Notes: a model not told the origin generated them from the letters alone. A DNA stretch of 64,000 nt from Streptomyces violens (GCF_000717745.1 NZ_JOBH01000008.1:248001-312000), one strand, 5' to 3'. Shown: positions 15,485 to 24,710, counted from the stretch's first letter. Numbers and translations: made by a program.

Positions 15485-16798
15485 GTGGAGAAGCAAGCCA
15501 TGAAAGCGGTCACCTGGCGGCTGATGCCGTTTCTTGTGCTGCTCTATCTCGTGGCGTATGTCGACCGCTCGAACGTCGGCTTCGCCAAACTGACGCTCCA
15601 GCACGAACTGGGCCTGTCCAACGCCGCGTTCACCCTCGGCCAGGTCGCGTTCTTCGTCGCGTACGCGGTGTTCGAGGTGCCCAGCAACATCTACCTGGAA
15701 CGGTTCGGCGCGCGCCGCTGGTTCACCCGCATCATGCTGAGCTGGGGCCTGGTCACGGTCCTCACCGCGGCGGTCAGCACCACCTGGCAGTTCTACCTCG
15801 CCCGCTTCCTGCTCGGCCTCGCCGAAGCGGGCTTCTACCCGGGCGTGCTGTACTTCCTCACCAAGTGGTACCCGTACCGCTACCGCGCCCGGGTCGTCGG
15901 CTGGTTCATGATGTCCCAGCCGCTCGCCTTCATCCTCGGCAATCCGTACATGGGCGCGCTCGGCGGGCTGCACGGCACGTTCGGGCTGGAAGGCTGGCAG
16001 TGGATCTTCATCGCGACGGGCATCCCGGCCGTCGTGCTGGCCTTCGTCACCCTGCGCGTGCTGCCCGACGGGCCGGAGCGCGTGCGCTGGCTGAGTACGG
16101 AGGAGCGGGGCTGGCTCGCCGCCGAGCTCGCCGCCGAGGCCGATTCCGTGGGCACCGCGCACGGCAGTCCGCTGCGGGCGCTGCGTGACCCGCGGGTGGT
16201 CGCCATGGCCCTGTATTTCCTCTGCTTCCCGCTGGGCTGTTACGGGCTGAGCTTCTGGCTGCCGACGATCGTCGACGGCTTCGGCGGGCTGTCCACGACG
16301 GCCACCGGCTTCATCACGGCGATCCCGTACGTCTTCGTGGCCCTCGGCCTGTACGTGGTCCCCAAGCTCGCCGACCGCAGCGGGGCGCGCTATTCGTGGC
16401 TCGCCGGGTGTGCGGCGCTCGGCGCAGCCGGCCTGGCGGGCAGCGCGCTGGTCGGCAATCACGTCGTACAGGTGGCCCTGATGAGCCTCGCCGCGGTCGG
16501 CCTCTACGCGGGCCAGCCCGTCCTGTGGACGCTGCCCTCCCGCTTCCTGACGGGCGTGCAGGCCGCGTCCGGCATCGCGATGATCAACGCGGTCGGCAAC
16601 CTGGGCGGCGGTTTCGGACCGATGGGCATCGGTGTCATCACCGACCGCACCGGCTCCGCCGTGACGGGCCTGTGGTTCCTGGTCGCCGCGATGGCCGTCG
16701 CCACGGTCGCCACTTTCGGCATCCGCCGGCTGATCGAGGGCGGCGGTACGGCGGCGCCCGCCCCGCGGGACCCGTCCCCGGAGCGGACAACAGCCTGA
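15485..16798 (+). CDS. MFS transporter, anion:cation symporter type
   Basis: A membrane transporter of about 437 residues with twelve predicted helices. LYLVAYVDRSNVGFAKL in the first helix and the loop ending RRWFTRIM after helix 2 are typical of the ACS family, which takes up galactonate, glucarate, phthalate and similar carboxylates. The GTG at 15485 has GGAGAG upstream. A longer reading from 15407 would add 26 mostly charged residues and would run through the candidate operator. It is divergent from the dehydratase and probably imports that enzyme's sugar-acid precursor. Confidence 0.88.
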   Translation: MEKQAMKAVTWRLMPFLVLLYLVAYVDRSNVGFAKLTLQHELGLSNAAFTLGQVAFFVAYAVFEVPSNIYLERFGARRWFTRIMLSWGLVTVLTAAVSTTWQFYLARFLLGLAEAGFYPGVLYFLTKWYPYRYRARVVGWFMMSQPLAFILGNPYMGALGGLHGTFGLEGWQWIFIATGIPAVVLAFVTLRVLPDGPERVRWLSTEERGWLAAELAAEADSVGTAHGSPLRALRDPRVVAMALYFLCFPLGCYGLSFWLPTIVDGFGGLSTTATGFITAIPYVFVALGLYVVPKLADRSGARYSWLAGCAALGAAGLAGSALVGNHVVQVALMSLAAVGLYAGQPVLWTLPSRFLTGVQAASGIAMINAVGNLGGGFGPMGIGVITDRTGSAVTGLWFLVAAMAVATVATFGIRRLIEGGGTAAPAPRDPSPERTTA

Positions 16799-17012
16799 GC
16801 CCCCTCGTCCGTACCGTGCGCCTCACGGCCGCCGAACTCTCCCGGCGGGTGGCCTGAAACACCCCGGCCCCCGGTGTACAGCGCGACCCGTCGGCGCCGC
16901 TCGCCACCCCTGCCACCAGGCACGATGCATACCGGCCGTTTGGGGGGCAGGTTCGCGACACGCTCGCGCGAAAACTCATAGAGCATCAATTCACGTCATA
17001 TTCTCCGGTTCT

Positions 17013-19358
17013 GTGGAGAAGCGTGACGATGTGGTCGTGTCAGGCATGGTCCGGGAAGCGGCGTGTCCTCCGCCCCCTGTGTGGGCAGCACGCCGCCTGA
17101 AGGTGTGCTTCCTCCTTTTCAACCTCTACGGCATCGGCGGCACCATCCGCTCGACCGTCAACCTCTCCGGCGCCCTGGCGGACGCCGGGCACGACGTCGA
17201 GATCGTCTCGATGATCAGGACCCGGGCCGCCCCGGCGCTGCCCGTCCATCCACGGGTACGAATCGTGCCGCTGGTCGAGGCCCGCAGGAATCAGCCCGGC
17301 TTCGACCCGGCGCACGACCCGAAGGGCAACCCCTCGCGCGTCTACCCGTCCTGCGACGGCCCGTACAAGCTGTGCAGCGCGCTGGTCGACGCGCGGATCG
17401 AGGAGTACCTGCGGGACACCGACGCGGACGTGGTCATCGGGACGCGGCCCGGCATCAACGTCTACCTCGCGCGCTTCGGACCCGCCCGCGCGCTGCTCGT
17501 CGGGCAGGAGCACCTCACGCACGACATGCACCGGCCGCAGGTCCGGACGGCACAGAACGCGGCGGTGGCCCACCTGGACGCCTTCATCACGGTGTCCCGG
17601 CAGGACGCGAAGATCTACCGCGAGGCGCTGCCCGACGTCGCCACGGAGATCCGCTGCATTCCCAACGCGGTGCCGCAGCCGGACGTGTCGCCCTCCTCGG
17701 GGCGCAACAAGCTGGTGGTCGCGGCCGGCCGGCTCATCCGCATCAAGAACTATCGACTGCTGATCGACGCGTTCGCGCGCGTGGTGGAGCAGCGGCCCGA
17801 CTGGAAGCTGCGGCTGTACGGGCGCGGCCCCGAGGCGCGGGCGCTGCGGTCCCGCATCCACGAGCTGGGGCTGTGCGAGCAGGTGACGATGATGGGCGCG
17901 CATGCGCCGATCGAGCCGGAGTGGGCCAAGGGGTCGATCGCGGCGGTCTCCTCGGACGGCGAGTCCTTCGGGATGACGATCGTGGAGGCGATGCACGCCG
18001 GGCTGCCGGTGGTCGCCACGGACTGCCCGTTCGGGCCCGGCGAGATCATCTCCAATGGGGTGGACGGGCTGCTCGTCCAGCCGGGGAACGCCGAGGAGTT
18101 CGCCGCGGCGCTGCTGGAGCTGATCGCGGACGACGAGCGGCGGGCCGCGATGGCCGCGGCGGCGCGCGCCAAGGCGCTGGACTACGCGCCCTCGGCCGTC
18201 GCCCACGCCTACGTCAAGCTCTTCGAGGATCTCGCCGCGAAGACGGGCAAGTGCTGCGCTCCCCCGGAGGCGCGGAAGGAGCTCACCGGGGCGCATGCGC
18301 TGGGCGGGTACGCCGGTACCGCGGGGCAGGGCAGGGCGCTGCGCGCGGGCAAGACGCTCGCCCGGCGCATGGCACGCCCCCTGCTCCAGCGCCCGGCGAC
18401 CGCCGTGCCACTGCTCGGAATACTGCGGAAGGTCTCCCCCGCGGCTGCCGCGCGGGCCGACGGCACGGCACGCAGGCTGCGCCCCGAGGCGCGCTGCGCG
18501 GTGGCCGAGGACGGCGCGCTGGTCCTGACGTTCCCCGCCGCGGGGCTGACCGGCCCCGCCGACCTGGTACTGCGCCGCCGCAACTCCGCCGAGGAGCTGC
18601 GGGTGCCGCTGCCGCCGCCCGTCCGGGAGGGCCGCGGCGGCCCGTACCGGGTCCGGCTGCGGCTGGCCCGGGTGCCGCTCGCCGAGGGGCACTGGGAGGC
18701 GTGGGTACGGCGGCGCGCGGACGGGGCGCTGCGGCCCGTGCGGTCCACGATGGTCGAGCGGGCCGCGCTGGTCGGCCGGGGCCCGGAGGTGGCCGACGGC
18801 GCCGTGCGGTCCTGGATCCCGTACGCCACCGAGCGCGGGCGGCTGGAGCTGCGCGTGTGGCAGCGCGCTGCCCACGCGGAGGCGGTGTGGGTCGCGGTCG
18901 GGCCTTCGGTCACGTACGTCGAGGCCGAGTTGCTGGGCACGGAGCCCTCGTCGGAGGCGGTGGTGACGGCGACGCGCCGCGGCGCGCGGCCGACGGTGCT
19001 GCGGCTGCCCGCGACGGAGCTGGGCGCCGGCCGGTTCTGCGTGCTGCTGCCGCACGAGGACTTCACCGGCCGGGTGGCCGGGTCGGTGCCGCGGGACCGG
19101 GAGTTCTGGGACCTGCGCCTGATGCTGCCGGGCGGCATGGCCGTACGGATCGGGCGGATCGGCGGGGACATCGTCGCGCGCAAGGACATCGACACTCATC
19201 CGTCGGCGTTCCGCGGCGAGGGCGCGGCCCGCGCGCGGGTCCGCCCGTACTTCACCGACGCCAACGACCTGGCCCTGGTGGCCGCGCCGGCTCCGGCGCC
19301 GGACACCGTGACCGTCCACGCGGCCGCACCGCGGTGCGCGCATCTGCGGAACGGCTGA
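17013..19358 (+). CDS. family 4-like glycosyltransferase with a large C-terminal extension
   Basis: A 781-residue protein. Residues about 28-410 form a GT-B glycosyltransferase: the glycine-rich GIGGTIRSTVNLSGALADAG loop at the N-terminus, RLIRIKNYRLLIDAF at the domain junction, and the GT4 donor-binding segment SFGMTIVEAMHAGLPVVATD. Residues about 440-781 are a separate beta-rich region that I do not recognise. Retaining GT4 enzymes build cell-wall or capsular glycans. The start is uncertain: GTG at 17013 has no clear ribosome-binding site, GTG at 17031 has GGAGAAG upstream, and ATG at 17046 is also in frame. No other polysaccharide genes are adjacent. Confidence 0.82.
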   Translation: MEKRDDVVVSGMVREAACPPPPVWAARRLKVCFLLFNLYGIGGTIRSTVNLSGALADAGHDVEIVSMIRTRAAPALPVHPRVRIVPLVEARRNQPGFDPAHDPKGNPSRVYPSCDGPYKLCSALVDARIEEYLRDTDADVVIGTRPGINVYLARFGPARALLVGQEHLTHDMHRPQVRTAQNAAVAHLDAFITVSRQDAKIYREALPDVATEIRCIPNAVPQPDVSPSSGRNKLVVAAGRLIRIKNYRLLIDAFARVVEQRPDWKLRLYGRGPEARALRSRIHELGLCEQVTMMGAHAPIEPEWAKGSIAAVSSDGESFGMTIVEAMHAGLPVVATDCPFGPGEIISNGVDGLLVQPGNAEEFAAALLELIADDERRAAMAAAARAKALDYAPSAVAHAYVKLFEDLAAKTGKCCAPPEARKELTGAHALGGYAGTAGQGRALRAGKTLARRMARPLLQRPATAVPLLGILRKVSPAAAARADGTARRLRPEARCAVAEDGALVLTFPAAGLTGPADLVLRRRNSAEELRVPLPPPVREGRGGPYRVRLRLARVPLAEGHWEAWVRRRADGALRPVRSTMVERAALVGRGPEVADGAVRSWIPYATERGRLELRVWQRAAHAEAVWVAVGPSVTYVEAELLGTEPSSEAVVTATRRGARPTVLRLPATELGAGRFCVLLPHEDFTGRVAGSVPRDREFWDLRLMLPGGMAVRIGRIGGDIVARKDIDTHPSAFRGEGAARARVRPYFTDANDLALVAAPAPAPDTVTVHAAAPRCAHLRNG

Positions 19359-19380
19359 GCGACCGGGAACGGCTGAGCGA
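19348..19380 (+). repeat. 15-base direct repeat that duplicates the glycosyltransferase stop region
   Basis: GGAACGGCTGAGCGA occurs at 19348-19362 and again at 19366-19380. The period of 18 keeps the copied TGA in frame with the original stop. Confidence 0.8.
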
Positions 19381-19416
19381 TCGCCTGTTCGCCGGGCGGA
19401 ACGTGTGAGCCGCTGA

Positions 19417-19439
19417 GCCGGCGGGTGCGGCCCGCCGGC
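19417..19439. terminator. bidirectional terminator between convergent genes
   Basis: A perfect nine-base stem (19417-19425 with 19431-19439) and five-base loop sits between the convergent glycosyltransferase and CD-NTase-like genes. It could serve both. Confidence 0.7.
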
Positions 19440-19449
19440 GCGCCTCAGT

Positions 19450-20478
19450 TCACAGCGACTTCGTCGTGCCGGCGAAGACCGACCAGGTCACCGGGCGGCC
19501 CAGGAAGGGGCTGAAGGAGCGGGCGCGCGGGCTGGGGGCGCTGCGCCGGCGGGTCGCGCGGTGTCCGGTGCCGCCGGCCGTCTCGGCGCCTCGTGCGTCG
19601 GCCACGGTCGGGAAGGGCGTCCCGAACACGCCGTGCCAGATCCCGATCGCGCCGGTGTGGTCGCCGGCCTGCTCCCGGCGGCGGGCCTCGGCGGCCTGTG
19701 CGGCCAGTGCGGTCAGCACCTCGGCGCGGGCCGCGCGCTGTGTCTCGGTCCAGTCGGCGGTGAGGTCCTCGGAGCCGGTGGGGTCCAGGACGGGGCCGGT
19801 GACGGCCTGCGCGGCGTGCGCGAGGGTGCTCGCGATGGCGTCGGTGTGCTGCCGCGGTCCGGAGACCGCTTCGTAGGCCAGCGCTTCCCACAGGAGGCCG
19901 CTGGTCCCGTGCAGTTCGGGGTGGTCGCCCCTTAACGCCTTGAGCATGCGGACCTGGTGGACGAAGCGGCCGTCGGTGGCGTGGTCGTGCCGGCCGATGA
20001 CGCGGTTGAGCGTACGGACGGTGGAGCGCTCCCAGGTGTCCCGCTCCCAGTTGGCGGTGAGCAGGTCGGTGCAGCGCGGGTCGGCGAGGGCCGGGGTCAG
20101 GCCGAAGGTCACGTCCAGGTCGGCGAAGGTGACCTGGAGGGCGCGGGAGGTGCGGTCCTCGTCGCCGAACCGGGAGCCGGGGAACGCCTCGGTGACGGTG
20201 TCACAGAGCATCGCCATGGCGTCGGCGGCGCCGCCGGGGCGCTTGACGAGGCGGGCGAAGCGCCGGTGGAAGACCATGACCATGCCGATGTCGTCCAGCG
20301 GGGCGATGCGGGTCTTGCGCGCGAAGCTGCCCTGCAGGCAGGAACTTTCGATCAGGCCCGCGTTCTTCAGCGCCGCCGTGATCTGGCGGTGCCGGCGACG
20401 GGCCCTCTCGTAGCGGCCGGGTTCCAGGGCGAGAGCCTGGTCGAAGTCGCCGAATGCGGTCCTGGCGGTGTACGTCAT
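19450..20478 (-). CDS. CD-NTase-like (SMODS) nucleotidyltransferase, probably catalytically altered, orphan
   Basis: A protein of about 342 residues with the nucleotidyltransferase fold of the cGAS/DncV-like family. The Gly-Ser motif is seen in LQGSFARKT and is followed by IAPLDDIGMVMVF, where active members have D-x-D; here the second aspartate position is glycine. A third acidic site may be FADLDVTFGLTP. The helical spine motif VRMLKALRG is present and contains a TTA leucine codon (19933-19935). Active family members make cyclic oligonucleotides in CBASS anti-phage defence, but no effector (phospholipase, nuclease or membrane protein) or Cap2/Cap3 gene is adjacent. The start is unclear: ATG at 20478 or 20523, neither with a strong ribosome-binding site. 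Confidence 0.7.
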   Translation of the reverse strand: MTYTARTAFGDFDQALALEPGRYERARRRHRQITAALKNAGLIESSCLQGSFARKTRIAPLDDIGMVMVFHRRFARLVKRPGGAADAMAMLCDTVTEAFPGSRFGDEDRTSRALQVTFADLDVTFGLTPALADPRCTDLLTANWERDTWERSTVRTLNRVIGRHDHATDGRFVHQVRMLKALRGDHPELHGTSGLLWEALAYEAVSGPRQHTDAIASTLAHAAQAVTGPVLDPTGSEDLTADWTETQRAARAEVLTALAAQAAEARRREQAGDHTGAIGIWHGVFGTPFPTVADARGAETAGGTGHRATRRRSAPSPRARSFSPFLGRPVTWSVFAGTTKSL

Positions 20479-21005
20479 CGCGAAGGGCTCGTTTCTCTCG
20501 ACGTGAGCGGGACGAGGGGGCATGCCGGATGTTCCGGTTGGGCGCCGGCGGCCGGGCCGAACGCTTCCGGGGAGGAGCGAGCGTAGCGGGGAATCGTTTC
20601 AGCGGAAGGGGTCGAACGTGTCACATCATGCATGGGAAAAATCGTTCCTCTCCGACGCCGGCCGACGACCGGACAAGCGTCGCAAGTTGTCTCGTGCCAC
20701 TCCGTGCCACTCCCGCACGACAGGTTCCGGTTCCCACCGTGCGCACACCGGTCCAGCCGGGCGGCCGCGCCTCCCGGCGAGCGTGCTGCGCCCCATTCAA
20801 CTACGCATATATCTGTCACGGAGCGCCGCAGAACAGCTCGTCCTGATCGATGATGAACTTAATTCCCCCTTCTCCGTCGACTGCCGACAGCGCCTGTTTC
20901 ACGCCCTGTTGCCATCGCGACCGCATCCGACAGGGGCAGCGACCGTTTGGCATATGCCAGAAGCGTGTCGGCGGCATACCCCTCCGACGGGCCGCCGACA
21001 CCGCT
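20479..21005. other. intergenic stretch with slightly lower GC, no confident gene
   Basis: This stretch of 527 bases separates the CD-NTase-like gene from a GNAT gene. It has more A and T than its surroundings, especially at 20805-20880. A 61-codon minus-strand ORF (20816-21001) is open but has no ribosome-binding site and no recognisable domain. It may be a remnant of an accessory gene. Confidence 0.5.
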
Positions 21006-21521
21006 TCAGTTCGTGAGATCCGCCGCCAAAAGGTCCATCAGGAGCGAGTCGTGCCAGGTGCCGTCGGGTCCGCGCTCGTACTGGCGCATGATCCCGACCG
21101 GTCGGAAGCCGACCTTCCGATAGCAGCGGATCGCCGCCACGTTGTCCGCCGCCGGATCGATCGTGATCCGGTGATGATCACGCTCCGTCAGCAAGTGCCG
21201 CGCCAGCGTGCGCACGGCGTCGGTACCGAGCCCCCGGCCGTGCAGCGGCGACGTCAGATAGATGTCGATATTCGCATGCCGATAGTCCGGATCCGATTCC
21301 TGTGACCACTGGATCGCGCCAATGATCCGGCCCTCGTACTCGATCGCGTAGGTGAACTCGCCGGGCGAGGCGAGGTCATCGGCGACCGCGGCCTCCAGAT
21401 CCTTCCCGCCGCGCCAGCGCGCGTACACCTCGGGCTCGCCCCGGATCGCGGCCAGGACGGGGATGTCGTCCGCCGTGGCGGGGCGCAGTACCACGTCGGC
21501 GCCGTACAGAGTCGTCTGCAT
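21006..21521 (-). CDS. GNAT acetyltransferase resembling aminoglycoside 6'-N-acetyltransferases
   Basis: A 171-residue acetyltransferase. The first strand and helix read VVLRPATADDIPVLAAI. The acetyl-CoA loop is LTSPLHGRGLGTDAVRTLARH, and DNVAAIRCYRKVGFRPVGIM follows. The end WHDSLLMDLLAADL is very like the C-terminus of AAC(6')-type and RimJ-like enzymes, which use PDGTWHDSLLMDLL-like segments. A role in antibiotic modification is possible but unproven. The ATG start has no good ribosome-binding site. The neighbours share no obvious function with it. Confidence 0.85.
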   Translation of the reverse strand: MQTTLYGADVVLRPATADDIPVLAAIRGEPEVYARWRGGKDLEAAVADDLASPGEFTYAIEYEGRIIGAIQWSQESDPDYRHANIDIYLTSPLHGRGLGTDAVRTLARHLLTERDHHRITIDPAADNVAAIRCYRKVGFRPVGIMRQYERGPDGTWHDSLLMDLLAADLTN

Positions 21522-21598
21522 ACGCCATGACGCTAGTCGCCGGGCCCCGCCGCCGCACCGGTGCGAACCGACGGTCGTGATCTTCCGCTCGCGCGGGG

Positions 21599-23269
21599 CT
21601 ACTCCGTCACCCGGGCGGCGTGCCGCTCGCGCAGCGCGGTCTTGAGCACCTTGCCCGCCGCCGAGACCGGCAGCGCCTCCGTGAAGTACAGCTCGCGCAC
21701 ACGCTGATACGGGGCGACGCGCTCGGCGACGTACGCCATCAGCTCCTCCGCCGTGGCCGCCGCGCCGTTCCGCAGCACCACGTAGGCGGCCGGTATCTCG
21801 CCCGCGTCCGCGGCGGGCGCGCCGATCACCGCGGCCGCCGCCACCGCCGGGTGCCCGGCGAGGATGTCCTCCAGGTGCAGCGGATAGACGTTGTAGCCCT
21901 TGTAGATGAGCATGTCCTTGGCGCGCCCCGACAAGAAGAGGTGGCCCCGCTCGTCCAGCCGCCCGATGTCACCGGTGCGCAGCCAGCCGCCCGCGTACTG
22001 CTCGGCGGTGAGTTCGGGGTGCCCCTGGTACCCGTCGGTGATCTGCGGGCCGCGCGCCCACAGCTCGCCCGTCTCCCCCGCCGGCAGTTCGCGCTCCGGG
22101 TCGAGCAGGTCGCGGATGGACAGCTCGGTGTCCGGGAGCGCGACGCCGACCGTGCCGTGCGGGGTCCCGGCGGCGGCGTCCAGCGGCCACATGGTCAGCG
22201 CCATGGTCGCCTCGGTGAGGCCGTAGCCCTCGCTGTACAGCGCGTCCGGGAAGAGTTCGGCGAGCCGCTGCCGGGTCGCGGGGTCCATGGGCGCGGCACC
22301 GGAGTTGATGTTGCGTACGCACTTCAGGCGGCGCCCGGTGCTCGCCGGGGAGGCCAGCAGGGCGCGGTACATCGTGGGCGAGCCGCCGACCATGGCCACC
22401 TGGTGGGCCTCGATGTCGTCGAGGTAGCGGGCGGGGTCGAAGCGGGTGTGCAGCACGGCCGTGGTGCCGATGAGGGTGTGCGCGACCATGCCGACCAGGC
22501 CCATCGCGTGGAAGAGCGGGGCGACGAAAATCGTCGACTCGGTGCCGGGGACGGACTGGTGGGGCGTCGTTGCCTCCTCGTCGCGGACCACGCCGAGCGC
22601 GCCGTCCGCGTCGTGCAGTCGCGCGGCGGCCCGTACCCAGACGGCCTGGGCGGCGTTGGTGATCACATTGCGGTGCAGCACGCGGACGGCCTTGGAGCGG
22701 CCGGTGGTGCCGCCGGTGAACGCCAGGTGTGCCACGTCGTCCGGGCGCCGCCGCACGGGCTCGGCTCTGCCGTACGCCAGCAGGTCGTCGGCTGCCAGGA
22801 CGGTACGGCCGGCCGGGGGTTCGGGGAGACTGCCGGGGCCGTTGCCCGGCCCCGGTCCCGGTACGACGGCGGTGAAGCGCACGCCGGGCGCGTCGGCGGC
22901 GTACACGGCGGGCAGCGCGCCCGCGTACGCGATCACCGCGCGGGCGTCCGAGTCGACGAGCTGCGCCGCCAGCGGGGCCGCGGGCTGCGCGGGGTTGGTG
23001 GGGCTGACCACCGCGCCGGCCAGCAGCGTGCCCCAGTACGCGACCGGGAACCACGGACAGTTGGGGATCATCAGGAGCACGGTCTCGCCGGGCGCGATGC
23101 CCTGCTCGTGCAGGCCGCGCGCGAACCGCAGCGCCCGGTCGTACAGCTCGGCGTACGTCAGGCTCTCCTGCCCGTCGGTCAGCGCGAGCCGGTCGGGACA
23201 GCGCTGCGCGGCCCCGGCGAGCGCGGCGCCGACGGGCAGTTGCGGGTAGTCCAGTGCGGTACGCGGCAT
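21599..23269 (-). CDS. AMP-dependent acyl-CoA synthetase/ligase
   Basis: A 556-residue ligase that activates a carboxylic acid with ATP and usually transfers it to CoA. The phosphate-binding loop is LAFTGGTTGRSKAV, the A5 motif is GYGLTEATMAL, and the hinge and C-terminal domain follow in RTGDIGRLDERGHLFLSGR and KDMLIYKGYNVYPLHLEDIL. Overall it looks like the long-chain or aryl acyl-CoA ligase branch. The ATG at 23269 follows GAGGAG; an upstream in-frame reading to 23338 crosses the promoter. It is divergent from an MBL-fold hydrolase, and both upstream regions carry the TetR-type motif described at 23306 and 23425. Confidence 0.9.
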   Translation of the reverse strand: MPRTALDYPQLPVGAALAGAAQRCPDRLALTDGQESLTYAELYDRALRFARGLHEQGIAPGETVLLMIPNCPWFPVAYWGTLLAGAVVSPTNPAQPAAPLAAQLVDSDARAVIAYAGALPAVYAADAPGVRFTAVVPGPGPGNGPGSLPEPPAGRTVLAADDLLAYGRAEPVRRRPDDVAHLAFTGGTTGRSKAVRVLHRNVITNAAQAVWVRAAARLHDADGALGVVRDEEATTPHQSVPGTESTIFVAPLFHAMGLVGMVAHTLIGTTAVLHTRFDPARYLDDIEAHQVAMVGGSPTMYRALLASPASTGRRLKCVRNINSGAAPMDPATRQRLAELFPDALYSEGYGLTEATMALTMWPLDAAAGTPHGTVGVALPDTELSIRDLLDPERELPAGETGELWARGPQITDGYQGHPELTAEQYAGGWLRTGDIGRLDERGHLFLSGRAKDMLIYKGYNVYPLHLEDILAGHPAVAAAAVIGAPAADAGEIPAAYVVLRNGAAATAEELMAYVAERVAPYQRVRELYFTEALPVSAAGKVLKTALRERHAARVTE

Positions 23270-23305
23270 GGGGCGACTCCTCGGGAGACCGGAGATCACA
23301 TAAAG

Positions 23306-23325
23306 CCGAACGATCGATAAGTTAT
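23306..23325 (-). promoter_or_regulatory. candidate TetR site 1, upstream of the acyl-CoA synthetase
   Basis: On the minus strand the core reads TTATCGATCGTTCGGC. It matches the shared pattern TTAACG-N2-CGTTC at nine of ten fixed positions and lies 37 bases upstream of the ligase start. Confidence 0.45.
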
Positions 23326-23424
23326 GGCGGCGGCGCAAGCCCTGTCCAGGGGCGGGAGCTCCTTCGAGTGCCCCGCCGCGAACAAGCGCCGCTCCGTCTG
23401 CCCCGACGGATCGGTGGCCTGTAA

Positions 23425-23440
23425 ACTTAACGCTCGTTCG
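23425..23440 (+). promoter_or_regulatory. candidate TetR site 2, upstream of the MBL-fold gene
   Basis: The plus strand reads ACTTAACGCTCGTTCG, which shares 14 of 16 bases with site 1 read on the other strand. It lies 43 bases upstream of the MBL-fold start. Confidence 0.45.
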
Positions 23441-23483
23441 TCATCGTTTTGGTCGTTCTGGCATCGAAGGGACGGGACCTGCT

Positions 23484-24542
23484 GTGACACCCGAGATCAC
23501 CGGCACCGTGCAGTGGCGGGCCTGGCAGGACGGCGTACTGCCGCCCGTCGAACGCGTCCGGGACGGCCTGTGGTCCCTCCCCGTCCCCATCCCGGACAAC
23601 CCGCTGCGGTATGTCCTGGTCTACGCGCTCGAGGTGCGCGGCGGCCTGGCGCTCATCGACGCGGGCTGGGACGCCGACATCTCGTGGCAGGCGCTCAACG
23701 ACGGCCTGACCGCCATCGGTTACGACGTCCGCGACGTCAAGGCCGTGCTGGTCACCCACAACCACGCCGACCACCTGGGCCTGGCGGGCCGGGTCCGGGA
23801 CGCCTCCGGCGCGTACGTCGCGCTGCACGAGCTGGACGCCCACGCGATGCGCCCGGATCTCGACACGTACGACAAGTGGCGGCGCGGGTACGTCGGGCAT
23901 CTGACGGAGCACGGTATGTCCGGCACCGACGCGGACGCCACCGCCGACATGATGGACCCCGACCGGCTGTTCCGCGCGCCGCGCCCCGACGTCCTCCTCC
24001 AGGACGGCGAGCGCATCACCCTCCCCGGCCTGGACCTGCGGGTCGTCTGGACGCCCGGCCACAGCCCGGGCCACTCCTGCTTCTACGACCCCGGCCGGGA
24101 GCTGCTGTTCTCCGGTGATCACGTACTGCCGCGGATCACGCCCTCGATCGGGTACCTCCTGCAGAGCGTCGGCGATCCCCTCGCGGACTTCCTGCGCTCG
24201 CTGGACAAGCTGACCGGTTACGACGTGGCCGAGGTGCTGCCCGCGCACGAGTACCGCTTCCGGCAGCTCGACCAGCGACTCGCCCACCTCGCACGACACC
24301 ACGCCGAGCGGCTCGCCGAGACCCTGGCCGCGGTCACCGCGGCGCCCGACAGCACCGCGTGGGAGCTGGCCGCGCACCTCAAGTGGTCACGCAGCTGGCA
24401 GGAGTTCGGACTCCAGCAGCGCCGCTTCGCGCTGGGCGAGACGCTGGCCCACCTGAAGCTGCTGGCGGGCCGCGGGGAGATCACGGAGCGCCGGGGCGGG
24501 CCGGAACGGCCGGTGCGCTGGACACCGGCGGACGCGGCCTGA
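23484..24542 (+). CDS. MBL-fold metallo-hydrolase
   Basis: A 352-residue metallo-beta-lactamase-fold hydrolase. The zinc motif HNHADHLG is near residue 93, the second histidine is in TPGHSPGHS near residue 195, and the bridging Asp/His are in LLFSGDHVLP near residue 215. A C-terminal winged-helix-like segment ends the protein. Members hydrolyse thioesters, lactones or phosphodiesters; here the divergent acyl-CoA ligase makes a thioester or related substrate plausible. The GTG at 23484 follows AAGGGACGGGA. Its upstream region carries candidate TetR site 2. Confidence 0.88.
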   Translation: MTPEITGTVQWRAWQDGVLPPVERVRDGLWSLPVPIPDNPLRYVLVYALEVRGGLALIDAGWDADISWQALNDGLTAIGYDVRDVKAVLVTHNHADHLGLAGRVRDASGAYVALHELDAHAMRPDLDTYDKWRRGYVGHLTEHGMSGTDADATADMMDPDRLFRAPRPDVLLQDGERITLPGLDLRVVWTPGHSPGHSCFYDPGRELLFSGDHVLPRITPSIGYLLQSVGDPLADFLRSLDKLTGYDVAEVLPAHEYRFRQLDQRLAHLARHHAERLAETLAAVTAAPDSTAWELAAHLKWSRSWQEFGLQQRRFALGETLAHLKLLAGRGEITERRGGPERPVRWTPADAA

Positions 24543-24710
24543 CCGCCGTACCACGTCGGCGCGCGCTCCCGCGGAAACGGCCCAAGCGGCACACGAGTTG
24601 CACACCTGTCACAGGTCTCACGCGTACAAGCGCGTCGCGCTGCCGTAATGCGCCGACCAGCGGCGGTCCGTCCCCACCGGCCTCGACGGCGGCAGAATCC
24701 CGGCCGGGAA

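Noticed and set aside
20816..21001. A 61-codon minus-strand ORF ending FIIDQDELFCGAP
   Set aside because: It has no ribosome-binding site before any of its four ATGs and no domain that I recognise. It may be a remnant but cannot be supported as a gene.
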